Assembly (NCBI RefSeq): GCF_006538885.1
Contig: NZ_BJLY01000001.1
Span: forward strand, 744,001-808,000
DNA length: 64,000 bases
Direction: 5' to 3'
DNA from: Gluconobacter roseus NBRC 3990
GTDB taxonomy: Bacteria; Pseudomonadota; Alphaproteobacteria; Acetobacterales; Acetobacteraceae
Shown: positions 17,637 through 24,909 of the stretch, piece after piece
Position numbering within the stretch: position 1 is the first letter of the stretch
Layout of the letters: each line of letters begins with the position of its first letter
Translations under genes and position numbers: made by a program
Notes under the pieces: generated by a model
Told to the model about the DNA's origin: nothing
Databases searched by the model: none
Seen by the model: only the letters and a program-made list of their open reading frames with translations

Positions 17637-19498
17637 CGTTCAACCGTGTTCAGGATGCGGTCCCGCAGGGCGCTCACCACGAAGCGCTGCAATCCTTCTG
17701 TCCTGACGGGCGGAAGAGGGGATTCGAGCCATCGTGTCAGACACTCCACATCGTTCACGATCTGGAGTGTATCAGAAACAGCGGCCATTGCCTCCCGCCA
17801 GTTCTCCATTTTTGGCCCCGTGGCTGTAGGAAGTCCCAGACGCAGCGGCTCGAACGGATTGTGACCGCCGCCTTTTCCGGCAAGGGAATTGCCAAGGAAA
17901 CAGCGATCGGCCAGCCGGTAGAACAGGCCAAGCTCGCCGAGTGTATCCGCCAGCCAGACAGGCGTGTGTGGGGTCGGGTCCTGACCTATGGAGCGTCGGG
18001 GCAGATTGAAATGGGCTCCCAGTTCCGCACCCCGGGCCGGGTGGCGCGGGACGATGATGGTCAGCAGGTCGGGCTGGAGCCTGCGGGCATTCTCGGCGGC
18101 CTGAAGCACCAGTTCTTCTTCACCCGGATGGGTGGAGGCGGCTACGAAGACCGGGCGGGCACCGATTAGAGCCTTCAGGCGCGCATATTCGGCTTCATCA
18201 TAGGGAAGGGGTGGTGCGTCCTGTTTCAGGTCGCCGTCCTCATAGACCGGAGAGGCGCCAAGCGCGCGGAAACGGGCCGCATCTTCCGGTCCGCGTGCCG
18301 CAACCCAGGTCAGGCGCTTCATCATGCGCTGCGCCGGGCCATGCAGGCGGCCCCAGCGTCGGGCCGAGCGGTCTGACAGTCGGCCGTTGACGAGCATGAC
18401 CGGAATATCCCGGCGCGAGCACGCGGCGATAATGCCGGGCCAGAGTTCGCTTTCGACGAAAATGGCGCCTTCCGGCTGCCACAGGTTCAGGAAGCGCCGG
18501 AGCCAGCGGGGAACGTCATGGGGAATGAAGCGGTGAATGATCCGCTGCCCGTAAAGGGGATGCCGGGCGACGATCTCGCTGCCGGTGACGGTGGCGGTCG
18601 TGAACAGAAGACGCATGTCCGGTCTGGCGGCGAGGAGGGCATCGGCCAGCGGCAGGGCGCAGAGGGTCTCGCCGACGCTTGCAGCATGAATCCAGAGAAG
18701 CTGCCCCGTCGGGCGGCGGCCACTGCCCAGCCCCATGCGTTCGCGCAGACGTCCAGGGAGTTCGCGCCCACGATGCAGCCGGATCCGCAGCATGACTGTA
18801 AGGGCCGGTGTCAGCACGGTGCCAGCGATACGCCATGCGCGATCGGCGAGATTGGACTGCCGGTGCCGGACAACGCTTTCTGCGCGCCGGGAGACATCAT
18901 TCAATGCGCTCTGGAGGGCTGTCGCGTCAGGCTGGAACAGGGGTTCGCCCATGATCAGGGCCCCACGTCCGAAAGGGAGCGGGAAAATCAGTCCGTCCCA
19001 TGACGGCAGAGGCAGCCCCGTGCTGGCCAGCCCGACAGGAACGACCGCGCAGCGTGCAAGCCGCGACAGCGCGACGGCTCCGGGCTGCACTTCTTCCGCA
19101 GGGCCGCGGGGTCCGTCGGGCGTGATCGCAACCAGCGAACCCGTTTCCAGTTCTTTCAAAGCCGTGCGGAGGACTGCCGCGCCGCCTTTGTTCTTGCCCT
19201 TTTTGCCTGACGAGCCGTGGATGCCGATGATGCCCCATGGCCGGACAACGTCAGCAATCAGCATGCCGTCCGGATTGCGGGAGATAAGCACCCGAAGCGA
19301 CAGGCGGGGCTCCAGTGTGCGGGCCCAGAACCACAGGGCCGGGCTCAGTGTCAGGGAGCGGTGCCAGAACGCGACAACCGTGCCCTGATCCGCGGTTGTC
19401 AGGGTCTCAAGGGCGCGGGGAGAGCCGCTGACCTGCCAGCGCGTGGAGCGCAGGCAGGCCCCCAGCCACAGGCGCAGGAGGCGCGGAAGCAGTGTCAT
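17633..19498 (-). CDS. waaA: Fused LPLAT/DUF374 acyltransferase-like domain and Kdo transferase WaaA
   Basis: A 621-residue protein with two parts that are usually separate genes. Residues 1 to about 215 are a DUF374/lysophospholipid-acyltransferase-like domain: VVAFWHRSLTLSPAL, GIIGIHGSSGKKGKNKGG, AITPDGPRGPAEEVQPGAV and VPVGLASTGLPLPSWD. The rest, from LADRAWRIAGTVLTPALTV onward, is WaaA: an N-terminal membrane segment, IHAASVGETLCALPLADALL, the TTATVTGSE loop, ESELWPGIIAAC, VNGRLSDRS, FVAASTHPGEE and LGNSLAGKGGGHNPFEP. WaaA moves Kdo from CMP-Kdo to lipid IVA. No stop codon or frame change occurs at the join, so it is a real in-frame fusion. The reading frame also opens to 19534; ATG 19498 was chosen for a normal DUF374 start. 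Confidence 0.9.
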   Translation of the reverse strand: MTLLPRLLRLWLGACLRSTRWQVSGSPRALETLTTADQGTVVAFWHRSLTLSPALWFWARTLEPRLSLRVLISRNPDGMLIADVVRPWGIIGIHGSSGKKGKNKGGAAVLRTALKELETGSLVAITPDGPRGPAEEVQPGAVALSRLARCAVVPVGLASTGLPLPSWDGLIFPLPFGRGALIMGEPLFQPDATALQSALNDVSRRAESVVRHRQSNLADRAWRIAGTVLTPALTVMLRIRLHRGRELPGRLRERMGLGSGRRPTGQLLWIHAASVGETLCALPLADALLAARPDMRLLFTTATVTGSEIVARHPLYGQRIIHRFIPHDVPRWLRRFLNLWQPEGAIFVESELWPGIIAACSRRDIPVMLVNGRLSDRSARRWGRLHGPAQRMMKRLTWVAARGPEDAARFRALGASPVYEDGDLKQDAPPLPYDEAEYARLKALIGARPVFVAASTHPGEEELVLQAAENARRLQPDLLTIIVPRHPARGAELGAHFNLPRRSIGQDPTPHTPVWLADTLGELGLFYRLADRCFLGNSLAGKGGGHNPFEPLRLGLPTATGPKMENWREAMAAVSDTLQIVNDVECLTRWLESPLPPVRTEGLQRFVVSALRDRILNTVER

Positions 19499-19568
19499 GG
19501 CGTGTCGGGTAGCACGCGGCGTTACAGGCGGCAAAGGCTGTGCATGTTTTCACCCGGCGCTGCGGCCA

Positions 19569-20297
19569 TCACGGTGCCGGGTGATGGACATCAAGGGATG
19601 TGAAGGTCACGCGAGCCATGTCACCATGACAGGGCATGTGCCATCCGGTCTGTCCTGCCACGGCCTCAAACCACATAACCGGCGCTGTTGCGGCGACAGG
19701 CATGGGAAGGACGCTTCGGGTTCCGTTGACGACAATCTGCAGCGTGCCGCTGGGGCGGGACGAAATCGTGTAGCTGATATGGCGGTCCGGATAGATCGTC
19801 CCGGCGGTAATGCGTCGCGTGCTGGTGCCGTCATGGATGATGGCGATCACCTGTGAATGATGGCCGTCTGCAACTAGTTCGGCGACCGGGCCATGCGTGC
19901 TCTGGATACGCCCGATGATGACGCGCTGGTCGCTGGGCCAGACATCAATATACAGGCTGGCAGTCATATCGGCCGGGGTCTGCTGGAAATACCAGGCCGT
20001 GCCTTCGCGCAGGACCGTTGCAGGGGCTGTCTGTCCCCGGATGGAGGGCTGTAGCCCGTCCGTTTGCAGGGTGATCGCACCTGTCGCCGTATTCCGTTGG
20101 TAAAACGGGCTGTGATATCCGGCTGCAAGTGTGTTCCCCGGAACGAGCCGCAGCTTCAGGCGCGCGGCCGGTTCCTGAAGGGTGAAACTGCCTGCTTGCG
20201 GAGGCATTGGCGTGTCCATGCCCCATGCGGGTGTCAGGGCTGGACCTACCAAGGCGAGGGTCAGGCAGGTCGCACAGACGAGGCGGGACAGGGACAT
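19569..20297 (-). CDS. Secreted beta-sandwich protein, possibly polysaccharide lyase family 7-like
   Basis: A 242-residue exported protein with a signal peptide ending near residue 26 (TPAWGMD). The mature part is strand-rich and ends in a pattern reminiscent of the alginate lyase 2 / PL7 jelly-roll: QRVIIGRIQSTHGPVAELVAD, then ISYTISSRPSGTLQIVVNGTRS, then FEAVAGQTGWH. In active PL7 lyases the central motif is Gln-Ile-His; here the site reads Arg-Ile-Gln, so activity is uncertain. It could be a carbohydrate-binding or inactive relative. It is monocistronic, 34 bases upstream of the waaA frame limit, on the same strand as the lipid A operon. Confidence 0.6.
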   Translation of the reverse strand: MSLSRLVCATCLTLALVGPALTPAWGMDTPMPPQAGSFTLQEPAARLKLRLVPGNTLAAGYHSPFYQRNTATGAITLQTDGLQPSIRGQTAPATVLREGTAWYFQQTPADMTASLYIDVWPSDQRVIIGRIQSTHGPVAELVADGHHSQVIAIIHDGTSTRRITAGTIYPDRHISYTISSRPSGTLQIVVNGTRSVLPMPVAATAPVMWFEAVAGQTGWHMPCHGDMARVTFTSLDVHHPAP

Positions 20298-20338
20298 GAT
20301 GGATCCTTCAGGAAAACGGGCAGGCGGGAAAAATATCT

Positions 20339-21223
20339 TCAGCGGCTCATAAGAACGGTTAGTTGCGCTTTTTCCAGAATGTGACGGGTCACGCCGCCAA
20401 GGATCATCTGGCGCAGGCGGGAATGGGAGTAGGCACCCATGCCCAGCATGTCGGCATTGAATTCCGTGGCCGCCTTCAGCAGGCCCGCACCAATATCGCG
20501 GTTGATGGCCTCGAACTCGCGGGCGGTGGCGGAAATGCCGTGCATCCGCAGATAAGTCACGACCTCGTCCGCACCTGGGCCACGGCGCTGGTAGTCCTGA
20601 CAGGTCAGGACCTGCACGGCTTCAGCCTTGTGCGCCCAAGGCAGGATGCAGCGCAGGGCCAGCGAGGCTTCCGGTGTTCCGTTCCAGGCGATCGCGATCC
20701 GCTGGCCGACCGTCTTCGGCGGTGTCGGTGGTGCGATCACCAAAGGGCGTCCGCTGTCAAAGAGAATGGCGTGCAGTGTTTCGGAAGCACGTGGGTCGCC
20801 ATCCTTGGCAAGGTTCGGGACCAGCGTCATGTCGGCCAGACGCGAGCGCCATGTCAGGGAATCGTGCTCGGTCCCGTTGAGAACGTCGAGGCTGGCGCTG
20901 ACGCCATCGCCCGCGGACGAACCGATCTTGGAGGGCTCGATGCGACGGATGCCGTGCTCATGGATGAAGCTGTCGAAAGCCTTGCGGATCGAGATCGCGC
21001 GGCGCTGGGCTTCGGTCGTGGCCGTGTCGATCATTTCATTGACCATACCGGCCGAAATGCCTTCACCCGCCAGCGTCGCGACCTCGGACGGGTCAGAGCC
21101 CACCACGACGGCCGACAGATGGGCATCGAAACGGCGCGCGAAATCCAGCGCGACCTGCATGACGGCTTCAAGGTCACCGGAGCCGTTCAGGGGGAGAAGG
21201 ATATTCTTGATATCAATAAGCAT
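20339..21223 (-). CDS. Tandem universal stress protein
   Basis: A 294-residue cytosolic protein made of two Usp folds. The first begins IKNILLPLNGSGDLEAVMQVALDFARRF. The second, from about residue 160, runs RIAIAWNGTPEASLALRCILPW to the end. The ATP-binding signature Gly-x2-Gly-x9-Gly-(S/T) is visible in the second half (GMGAYSHSRLRQMILGGVT) but not in the first, which is usual for tandem Usps. Start at ATG 21223 follows GGGGAGCC; the upstream extension to 21298 overlaps pdxH. It lies 47 bases downstream of pdxH on the same strand. Likely induced by stress or growth arrest, but no operator is visible. Confidence 0.9.
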   Translation of the reverse strand: MLIDIKNILLPLNGSGDLEAVMQVALDFARRFDAHLSAVVVGSDPSEVATLAGEGISAGMVNEMIDTATTEAQRRAISIRKAFDSFIHEHGIRRIEPSKIGSSAGDGVSASLDVLNGTEHDSLTWRSRLADMTLVPNLAKDGDPRASETLHAILFDSGRPLVIAPPTPPKTVGQRIAIAWNGTPEASLALRCILPWAHKAEAVQVLTCQDYQRRGPGADEVVTYLRMHGISATAREFEAINRDIGAGLLKAATEFNADMLGMGAYSHSRLRQMILGGVTRHILEKAQLTVLMSR

Positions 21224-21270
21224 GGGTAAAGGCTCCCCGGCCAAAATCTTTGTACGTCGTTCTGATGTAT

Positions 21271-21873
21271 TTACGGATAAAGTCGCGTGACGTTCCATCC
21301 GTTTCCATCACGTGTCCACACAGCCCGGTCATGCAGGCGATAGGGCCGGTCCTGCCAGAATTCGATGGCCTCGGGGACTACGCGGAATCCGGACCAGTTG
21401 ACGGGGCGGGGGATCGGACCATCGCCATATTTTTCGTCCGCGGCCTTCAGGCGTTCTTCGAACGTGCTGCGATCATCCAGCGGGCGGGACTGGTCCGAGG
21501 CGATGGCGCCAAGACGGGACATGCGCGAGCGGCTTGCGAAATAGGCGTCGGCTTCTTCCGTGGTGACAGCCTCGACCGGGCCTTCGATCCGGATCTGGCG
21601 GCGCAGGGACTTCCAGTGGAACAGCAGGGCGGCATGTGGGTTGGCCAGAAGCTCGAGCCCCTTGCGGCTTTCGAGATTGGTATAGAAGACAAACCCCCGC
21701 TCATCCGCGCCCTTGAGTAGCAGCATCCGCACGGAAGGACGTCCGTCCGGCGTGGCGGTCGCGACGGCCATGGCATTGGGATCGTTCGGCTCGGACTTTT
21801 CCGCATCCGACATCCAGGCCGCGAACAGGGCAAAGGGATCGGCCTTGAGGTCAATCAGGGGAATGTCGGACAT
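21271..21873 (-). CDS. pdxH: Pyridoxine/pyridoxamine 5'-phosphate oxidase
   Basis: A 200-residue FMN enzyme that makes pyridoxal 5'-phosphate. Motifs are AVATATPDGRPSVRMLLLKG (FMN contacts), FVFYTNLESRKGLELLANP, the YFASRSRMSRLGAIASDQS segment, PRPVNWSGFRVVPEAIEFWQ and the C-terminal Trp-Asn-Val-Thr-Arg-Leu-Tyr-Pro end. The last is the family signature. ATG 21873 follows AAGGAG with 7-base spacing. The frame is open to 22011, but that extension lacks family character. Divergent from fabI across about 305 bases. Confidence 0.96.
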   Translation of the reverse strand: MSDIPLIDLKADPFALFAAWMSDAEKSEPNDPNAMAVATATPDGRPSVRMLLLKGADERGFVFYTNLESRKGLELLANPHAALLFHWKSLRRQIRIEGPVEAVTTEEADAYFASRSRMSRLGAIASDQSRPLDDRSTFEERLKAADEKYGDGPIPRPVNWSGFRVVPEAIEFWQDRPYRLHDRAVWTRDGNGWNVTRLYP

Positions 21874-22178
21874 GGGAGTCTCCTTGGTAACAAGATCGGC
21901 GCGGCAGGACCGGGCCGCCACTTTCGCAGTCATAGCGCGTCCCGTCGGGTCCAACCATGTGGAGAGTTTAAGACCACCCTGCCGGTCATGCCTTGATCTG
22001 GGACAGTGCACGAAAAATAAGTACGGGCTGTTAAGACAGGTGCTTTCCGCAGGTCCCAGTGATGCCTTAATGCCCAGTTTGCGGGCAAAAAACGGCGCAA
22101 TGGTCGCAAAGTCTTGTCTGTAACGGGCGCTTGTGCAACCACGGCCCTCAATACGCCAACGCGATTCAGGAAATCACC
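21874..22178. other. Intergenic region between divergent pdxH and fabI
   Basis: About 305 bases that must hold promoters for both genes. I see no gene, strong hairpin or recognisable operator. A TTGATC at 21993-21998 with an AAATAAG-type hexamer about 17 bases later is a weak candidate promoter reading toward fabI. No further structure could be supported. Confidence 0.4.
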
Positions 22179-23030
22179 ATGTCTGAAACGGAAGACAATA
22201 TCCCGGCTCCAGTGACCGGCACGCTCATGAAGGGCAAGCGCGGTGTGATCATGGGTGTTGCCAACAAGCACTCCATTGCCTGGGCCATTGCCAGCGCCTG
22301 TGCGGCACAGGGTGCGGAACTTGCTTTCACCTATCAGGGCGAAGCGCTGGGCAAGCGCGTCCGTCCGCTGGCCGAGAGTGTGGGCTCCTCGCTGGTCCTG
22401 CCGTGCGATGTCAGCAATGACGACGCCATCAATGCGACGTTCGACGAGATCGAAAAGAGCTGGGGCAAAATCGACTTCGTGCTCCATGCCATCGCCTTCG
22501 CCGACAAGCAGTATCTCCGTGGCCGTTATATCGACACGCCGCGTGATGCGTTCCTGCAGGCCATGGACATCTCCTGCTATTCCTTCGTGGCCGTCGCACG
22601 CCGTGCATCCGCGATGATGAATCCGGGCGGATCGTTCCTCAGCATGACCTATCTCGGTGCCGAGCGCGTCATGCCGCATTATAATGTGATGGGCGTGGCC
22701 AAGGCGGCTCTGGAAGCTTCCGTGCGTTACATGGCTGCCGATCTGGGCCGCGACGATATCCGCGTGAACGGCATCTCCGCCGGTCCGATCATGACGCTGG
22801 CTGCTAACGGGATCAGCGATTTCCGCTACATCCTGCGCTGGAACCAGCTCAATGCGCCGATGGAGCGCAACGTGACCCTTAAGGATGTCGGCGGCTCGGG
22901 CATGTATCTGCTTTCCGATCTGTCCAGCGGTGTGACGGGCGAAATCCATCATGTGGATTGCGGCTACCACACGGTCGGTATGAAGAACCCGGACGCTCCG
23001 GACATCGCAGCGGTCGGTTCCGGGAACTGA
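22179..23030 (+). CDS. fabI: Enoyl-[acyl-carrier-protein] reductase (NADH) FabI
   Basis: A 283-residue short-chain-type reductase for the last step of fatty acid elongation. Visible are the N-terminal cofactor region [20 protein letters not shown], which replaces the usual Gly-x3-Gly-x-Gly, and [18 protein letters not shown]. The catalytic Tyr-x6-Lys is seen as YNVMGVAK, and [15 protein letters not shown] is the substrate loop. ATG 22179 follows CAGGAAATC at good spacing. The stop is one base before the aroC start, so they are co-translated. Fatty acids made here feed the lipid A acyltransferases nearby. Confidence 0.97.
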   Translation: MSETEDNIPAPVTGTLMKGKRGVIMGVANKHSIAWAIASACAAQGAELAFTYQGEALGKRVRPLAESVGSSLVLPCDVSNDDAINATFDEIEKSWGKIDFVLHAIAFADKQYLRGRYIDTPRDAFLQAMDISCYSFVAVARRASAMMNPGGSFLSMTYLGAERVMPHYNVMGVAKAALEASVRYMAADLGRDDIRVNGISAGPIMTLAANGISDFRYILRWNQLNAPMERNVTLKDVGGSGMYLLSDLSSGVTGEIHHVDCGYHTVGMKNPDAPDIAAVGSGN

Positions 23031-23031
23031 C

Positions 23032-24114
23032 ATGTCGGACAACAGCTTCGGGAAGCTCTTTCGCGTCACCACCTGGGGTGAGAGTCACGGACCGGCCATT
23101 GGCTGCGTCATTGATGGCTGCCCGCCCCGCCTGAAGCTGTCCGAAGAGGACATCCAGCCCTGGCTCGACCGTCGCCGGCCGGGGCAGTCCCGTTTTACCA
23201 CGCAGCGCCGGGAGCCGGATCAGGTCCGGATCCTGTCGGGCGTGTTTGAAGGGCAGACGACCGGCACGCCCATTTCGCTGATGATTGAGAATACCGATCA
23301 GCGGTCGAAAGATTACGGCGATATCGCAACCCGCTATCGCCCCGGTCATGCCGACATTGCCTACGACATGAAATACGGCATCCGCGACTATCGCGGGGGC
23401 GGGCGTTCCTCTGCGCGTGAGACGGCCATGCGGGTTGCGGCAGGGGCCGTGGCGCGTGTGTTGCTCAGAACGCTCGTGGGTGAGGGCGTGAAGATCCGCG
23501 CGGCCCTGACGGGAATCGGTGGCCAGACCATCGACCCGTCCCGCTGGGACTGGGACGAGGTCGAGCGCAATCCGCTGTGGTGCCCGGACGCGGAGTCCGT
23601 GGGCCCATGGGAAGCGTTGCTCGACTCCATTCGCAAGGATGGGTCATCGATCGGAGCGACTGTCGAAGTCGTGGCGGAAGGTCTGCCTGCCGGACTCGGT
23701 GCGCCGGTCTATGGAAAGCTCGATGCTGATCTGGCCGGTGCCATGATGGGTATCAACGGTGTGAAGGGCGTCGAGATCGGGGACGGTTTTGCCGTAGCCG
23801 CTTTACGCGGTGAGCAGAATGCTGATCCGATTGCGCCGGGACCGCAGTTCGCATCCAACCATGCCGGCGGCATTCTGGGCGGTATTTCGACGGGACAGCC
23901 CATCGTGGCGCGTTTTGCGATCAAGCCGACCAGCTCGATCCTCACGCCTGTTCCGAGCATCACGCGTGATGGCGAGTCTGTCGAAGTGATGACGAAGGGG
24001 CGGCACGATCCCTGCATTGGCATCCGGGCCGTGCCGGTTGCTGAAGCGATGATGGCCTGTGTGTTGGCCGATCATCTTCTGCGTGATCATGCGCAGTGTG
24101 GCTGGGGGCGTTAA
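23032..24114 (+). CDS. aroC: Chorismate synthase
   Basis: A 360-residue FMN-dependent enzyme converting EPSP to chorismate. Family signatures are [20 protein letters not shown], the [17 protein letters not shown] block, the [10 protein letters not shown] strand, [20 protein letters not shown] and [20 protein letters not shown]. Late blocks are [17 protein letters not shown] and [18 protein letters not shown]. Length matches. It sits one base after fabI. A chorismate mutase gene, which uses its product, lies near 34 kb; 4-hydroxybenzoate for UbiA also derives from chorismate. Confidence 0.98.
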   Translation: MSDNSFGKLFRVTTWGESHGPAIGCVIDGCPPRLKLSEEDIQPWLDRRRPGQSRFTTQRREPDQVRILSGVFEGQTTGTPISLMIENTDQRSKDYGDIATRYRPGHADIAYDMKYGIRDYRGGGRSSARETAMRVAAGAVARVLLRTLVGEGVKIRAALTGIGGQTIDPSRWDWDEVERNPLWCPDAESVGPWEALLDSIRKDGSSIGATVEVVAEGLPAGLGAPVYGKLDADLAGAMMGINGVKGVEIGDGFAVAALRGEQNADPIAPGPQFASNHAGGILGGISTGQPIVARFAIKPTSSILTPVPSITRDGESVEVMTKGRHDPCIGIRAVPVAEAMMACVLADHLLRDHAQCGWGR

Positions 24115-24127
24115 AGCCCCAGCCTTT
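24100..24127 (+). terminator. Probable aroC terminator
   Basis: A perfect 8-base stem, GGCTGGGG (24100-24107) with CCCCAGCC (24117-24124), spans the aroC stop codon and is followed by only three T residues. Loop is 9 bases. Reasonable as an intrinsic terminator between convergent aroC and osmC. Confidence 0.55.
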
Positions 24128-24141
24128 CGGTATCGGGCGCC

Positions 24142-24573
24142 TCAGCCTTCGAAGGTGGCGTCCAGCGTAATCTTGGCGTTGATGACCTGTGACAGCGGGC
24201 AGCCTTCCTTGGCCTTGTTGGCAATGTCCAGGAACTGCGCTTCCGATGCACCCGGAACCTTGCCTCGCAGGGTCAGGTGAGACTCCGTGATGGCAAAGCC
24301 TTCACCGGACTTGTCCAGAGACACCGTGGCTTTCGTCTCAAGAGAGTCGGCCTTGAAGCCGGCCTGTTCGAGCATCATGGACAGCGCCATGGTAAAACAG
24401 CCGGCATGGGCCGCGCCGAGCAGTTCCTCGGGGTTTGTGCCGGGCTTGTCTTCAAAGCGCGTGTTGAAGCCGTAGGGCTGGTTTTGCAGGGCGCCGCTCT
24501 GCGTGGAAATCGTGCCTTTGCCGTCCTTGAGACCGCCACTCCAGTGTGCCGAAGCTGTCTTCTTGATCGTCAT
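24142..24573 (-). CDS. OsmC/Ohr-family peroxidase
   Basis: A 143-residue thiol peroxidase of the OsmC family, removing organic hydroperoxides in the cytosol. The two redox cysteines are visible in ELLGAAHAGCFTMALSMML and NKAKEGCPLSQVI. KKTASAHWSGGLKDGKGTIS at the start marks the OsmC/YhfA side rather than Ohr. ATG 24573 follows GGAAGAG with good spacing; the frame extends to 24618. It faces nrdA across a regulatory region containing a Crp-type palindrome 92 bases upstream of its start. Confidence 0.9.
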   Translation of the reverse strand: MTIKKTASAHWSGGLKDGKGTISTQSGALQNQPYGFNTRFEDKPGTNPEELLGAAHAGCFTMALSMMLEQAGFKADSLETKATVSLDKSGEGFAITESHLTLRGKVPGASEAQFLDIANKAKEGCPLSQVINAKITLDATFEG

Positions 24574-24664
24574 GATGGGCTCTTCCATGTTGTGGGCTCG
24601 CCCGTTCAAACGTGACATGTCATGGATCGTTGCCCGCGTTGGTGTTCACGAAATTTCCCGATCC

Positions 24665-24680
24665 TGTGACCGCCATCACA
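24665..24680. promoter_or_regulatory. Perfect Crp/Fnr-family type palindrome TGTGA-N6-TCACA
   Basis: TGTGA at 24665-24669 and TCACA at 24676-24680 are separated by six bases, the exact layout of the E. coli cAMP-CRP site. It lies between osmC (start 24573) and nrdA (start 24910). Regulator and target are inferred only. Confidence 0.5.
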
Positions 24681-24746
24681 CAGTGGAAAAGTGCCTTGGG
24701 AAAACTCTTGGGATAACAGGCTGATAGGGGCTGTTTTCTGCGATCA

Positions 24747-24762
24747 GCACTATATCTAGGGG
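24747..24762. promoter_or_regulatory. NrdR box 1
   Basis: The core CTATATCTAG (24750-24759) matches the known NrdR core C-w-A-t-A-T-a-T-w-G with one mismatch. Its reverse complement occurs as box 2, with centres 31 bp apart. Confidence 0.85.
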
Positions 24763-24777
24763 CATTCACGAAATCCT

Positions 24778-24793
24778 TCCCTAGATATAGGCG
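24778..24793. promoter_or_regulatory. NrdR box 2
   Basis: The core CTAGATATAG (24781-24790) is the exact reverse complement of the box 1 core. Thirty-one bases centre to centre equals three helix turns, the known spacing for cooperative NrdR binding. It lies about 117 bases upstream of the nrdA start. Confidence 0.85.
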
Positions 24794-24909
24794 GAGCCAA
24801 ATTCACACCTCTTCCGATTTTGCAAGCGAACTTCGTGCTTGCGATCGGGTTCGGAGTGATGGAAATGAGTGCTCAAGAATTCAAAAATAGATGCCCGGCG
24901 GAGAGAGCG

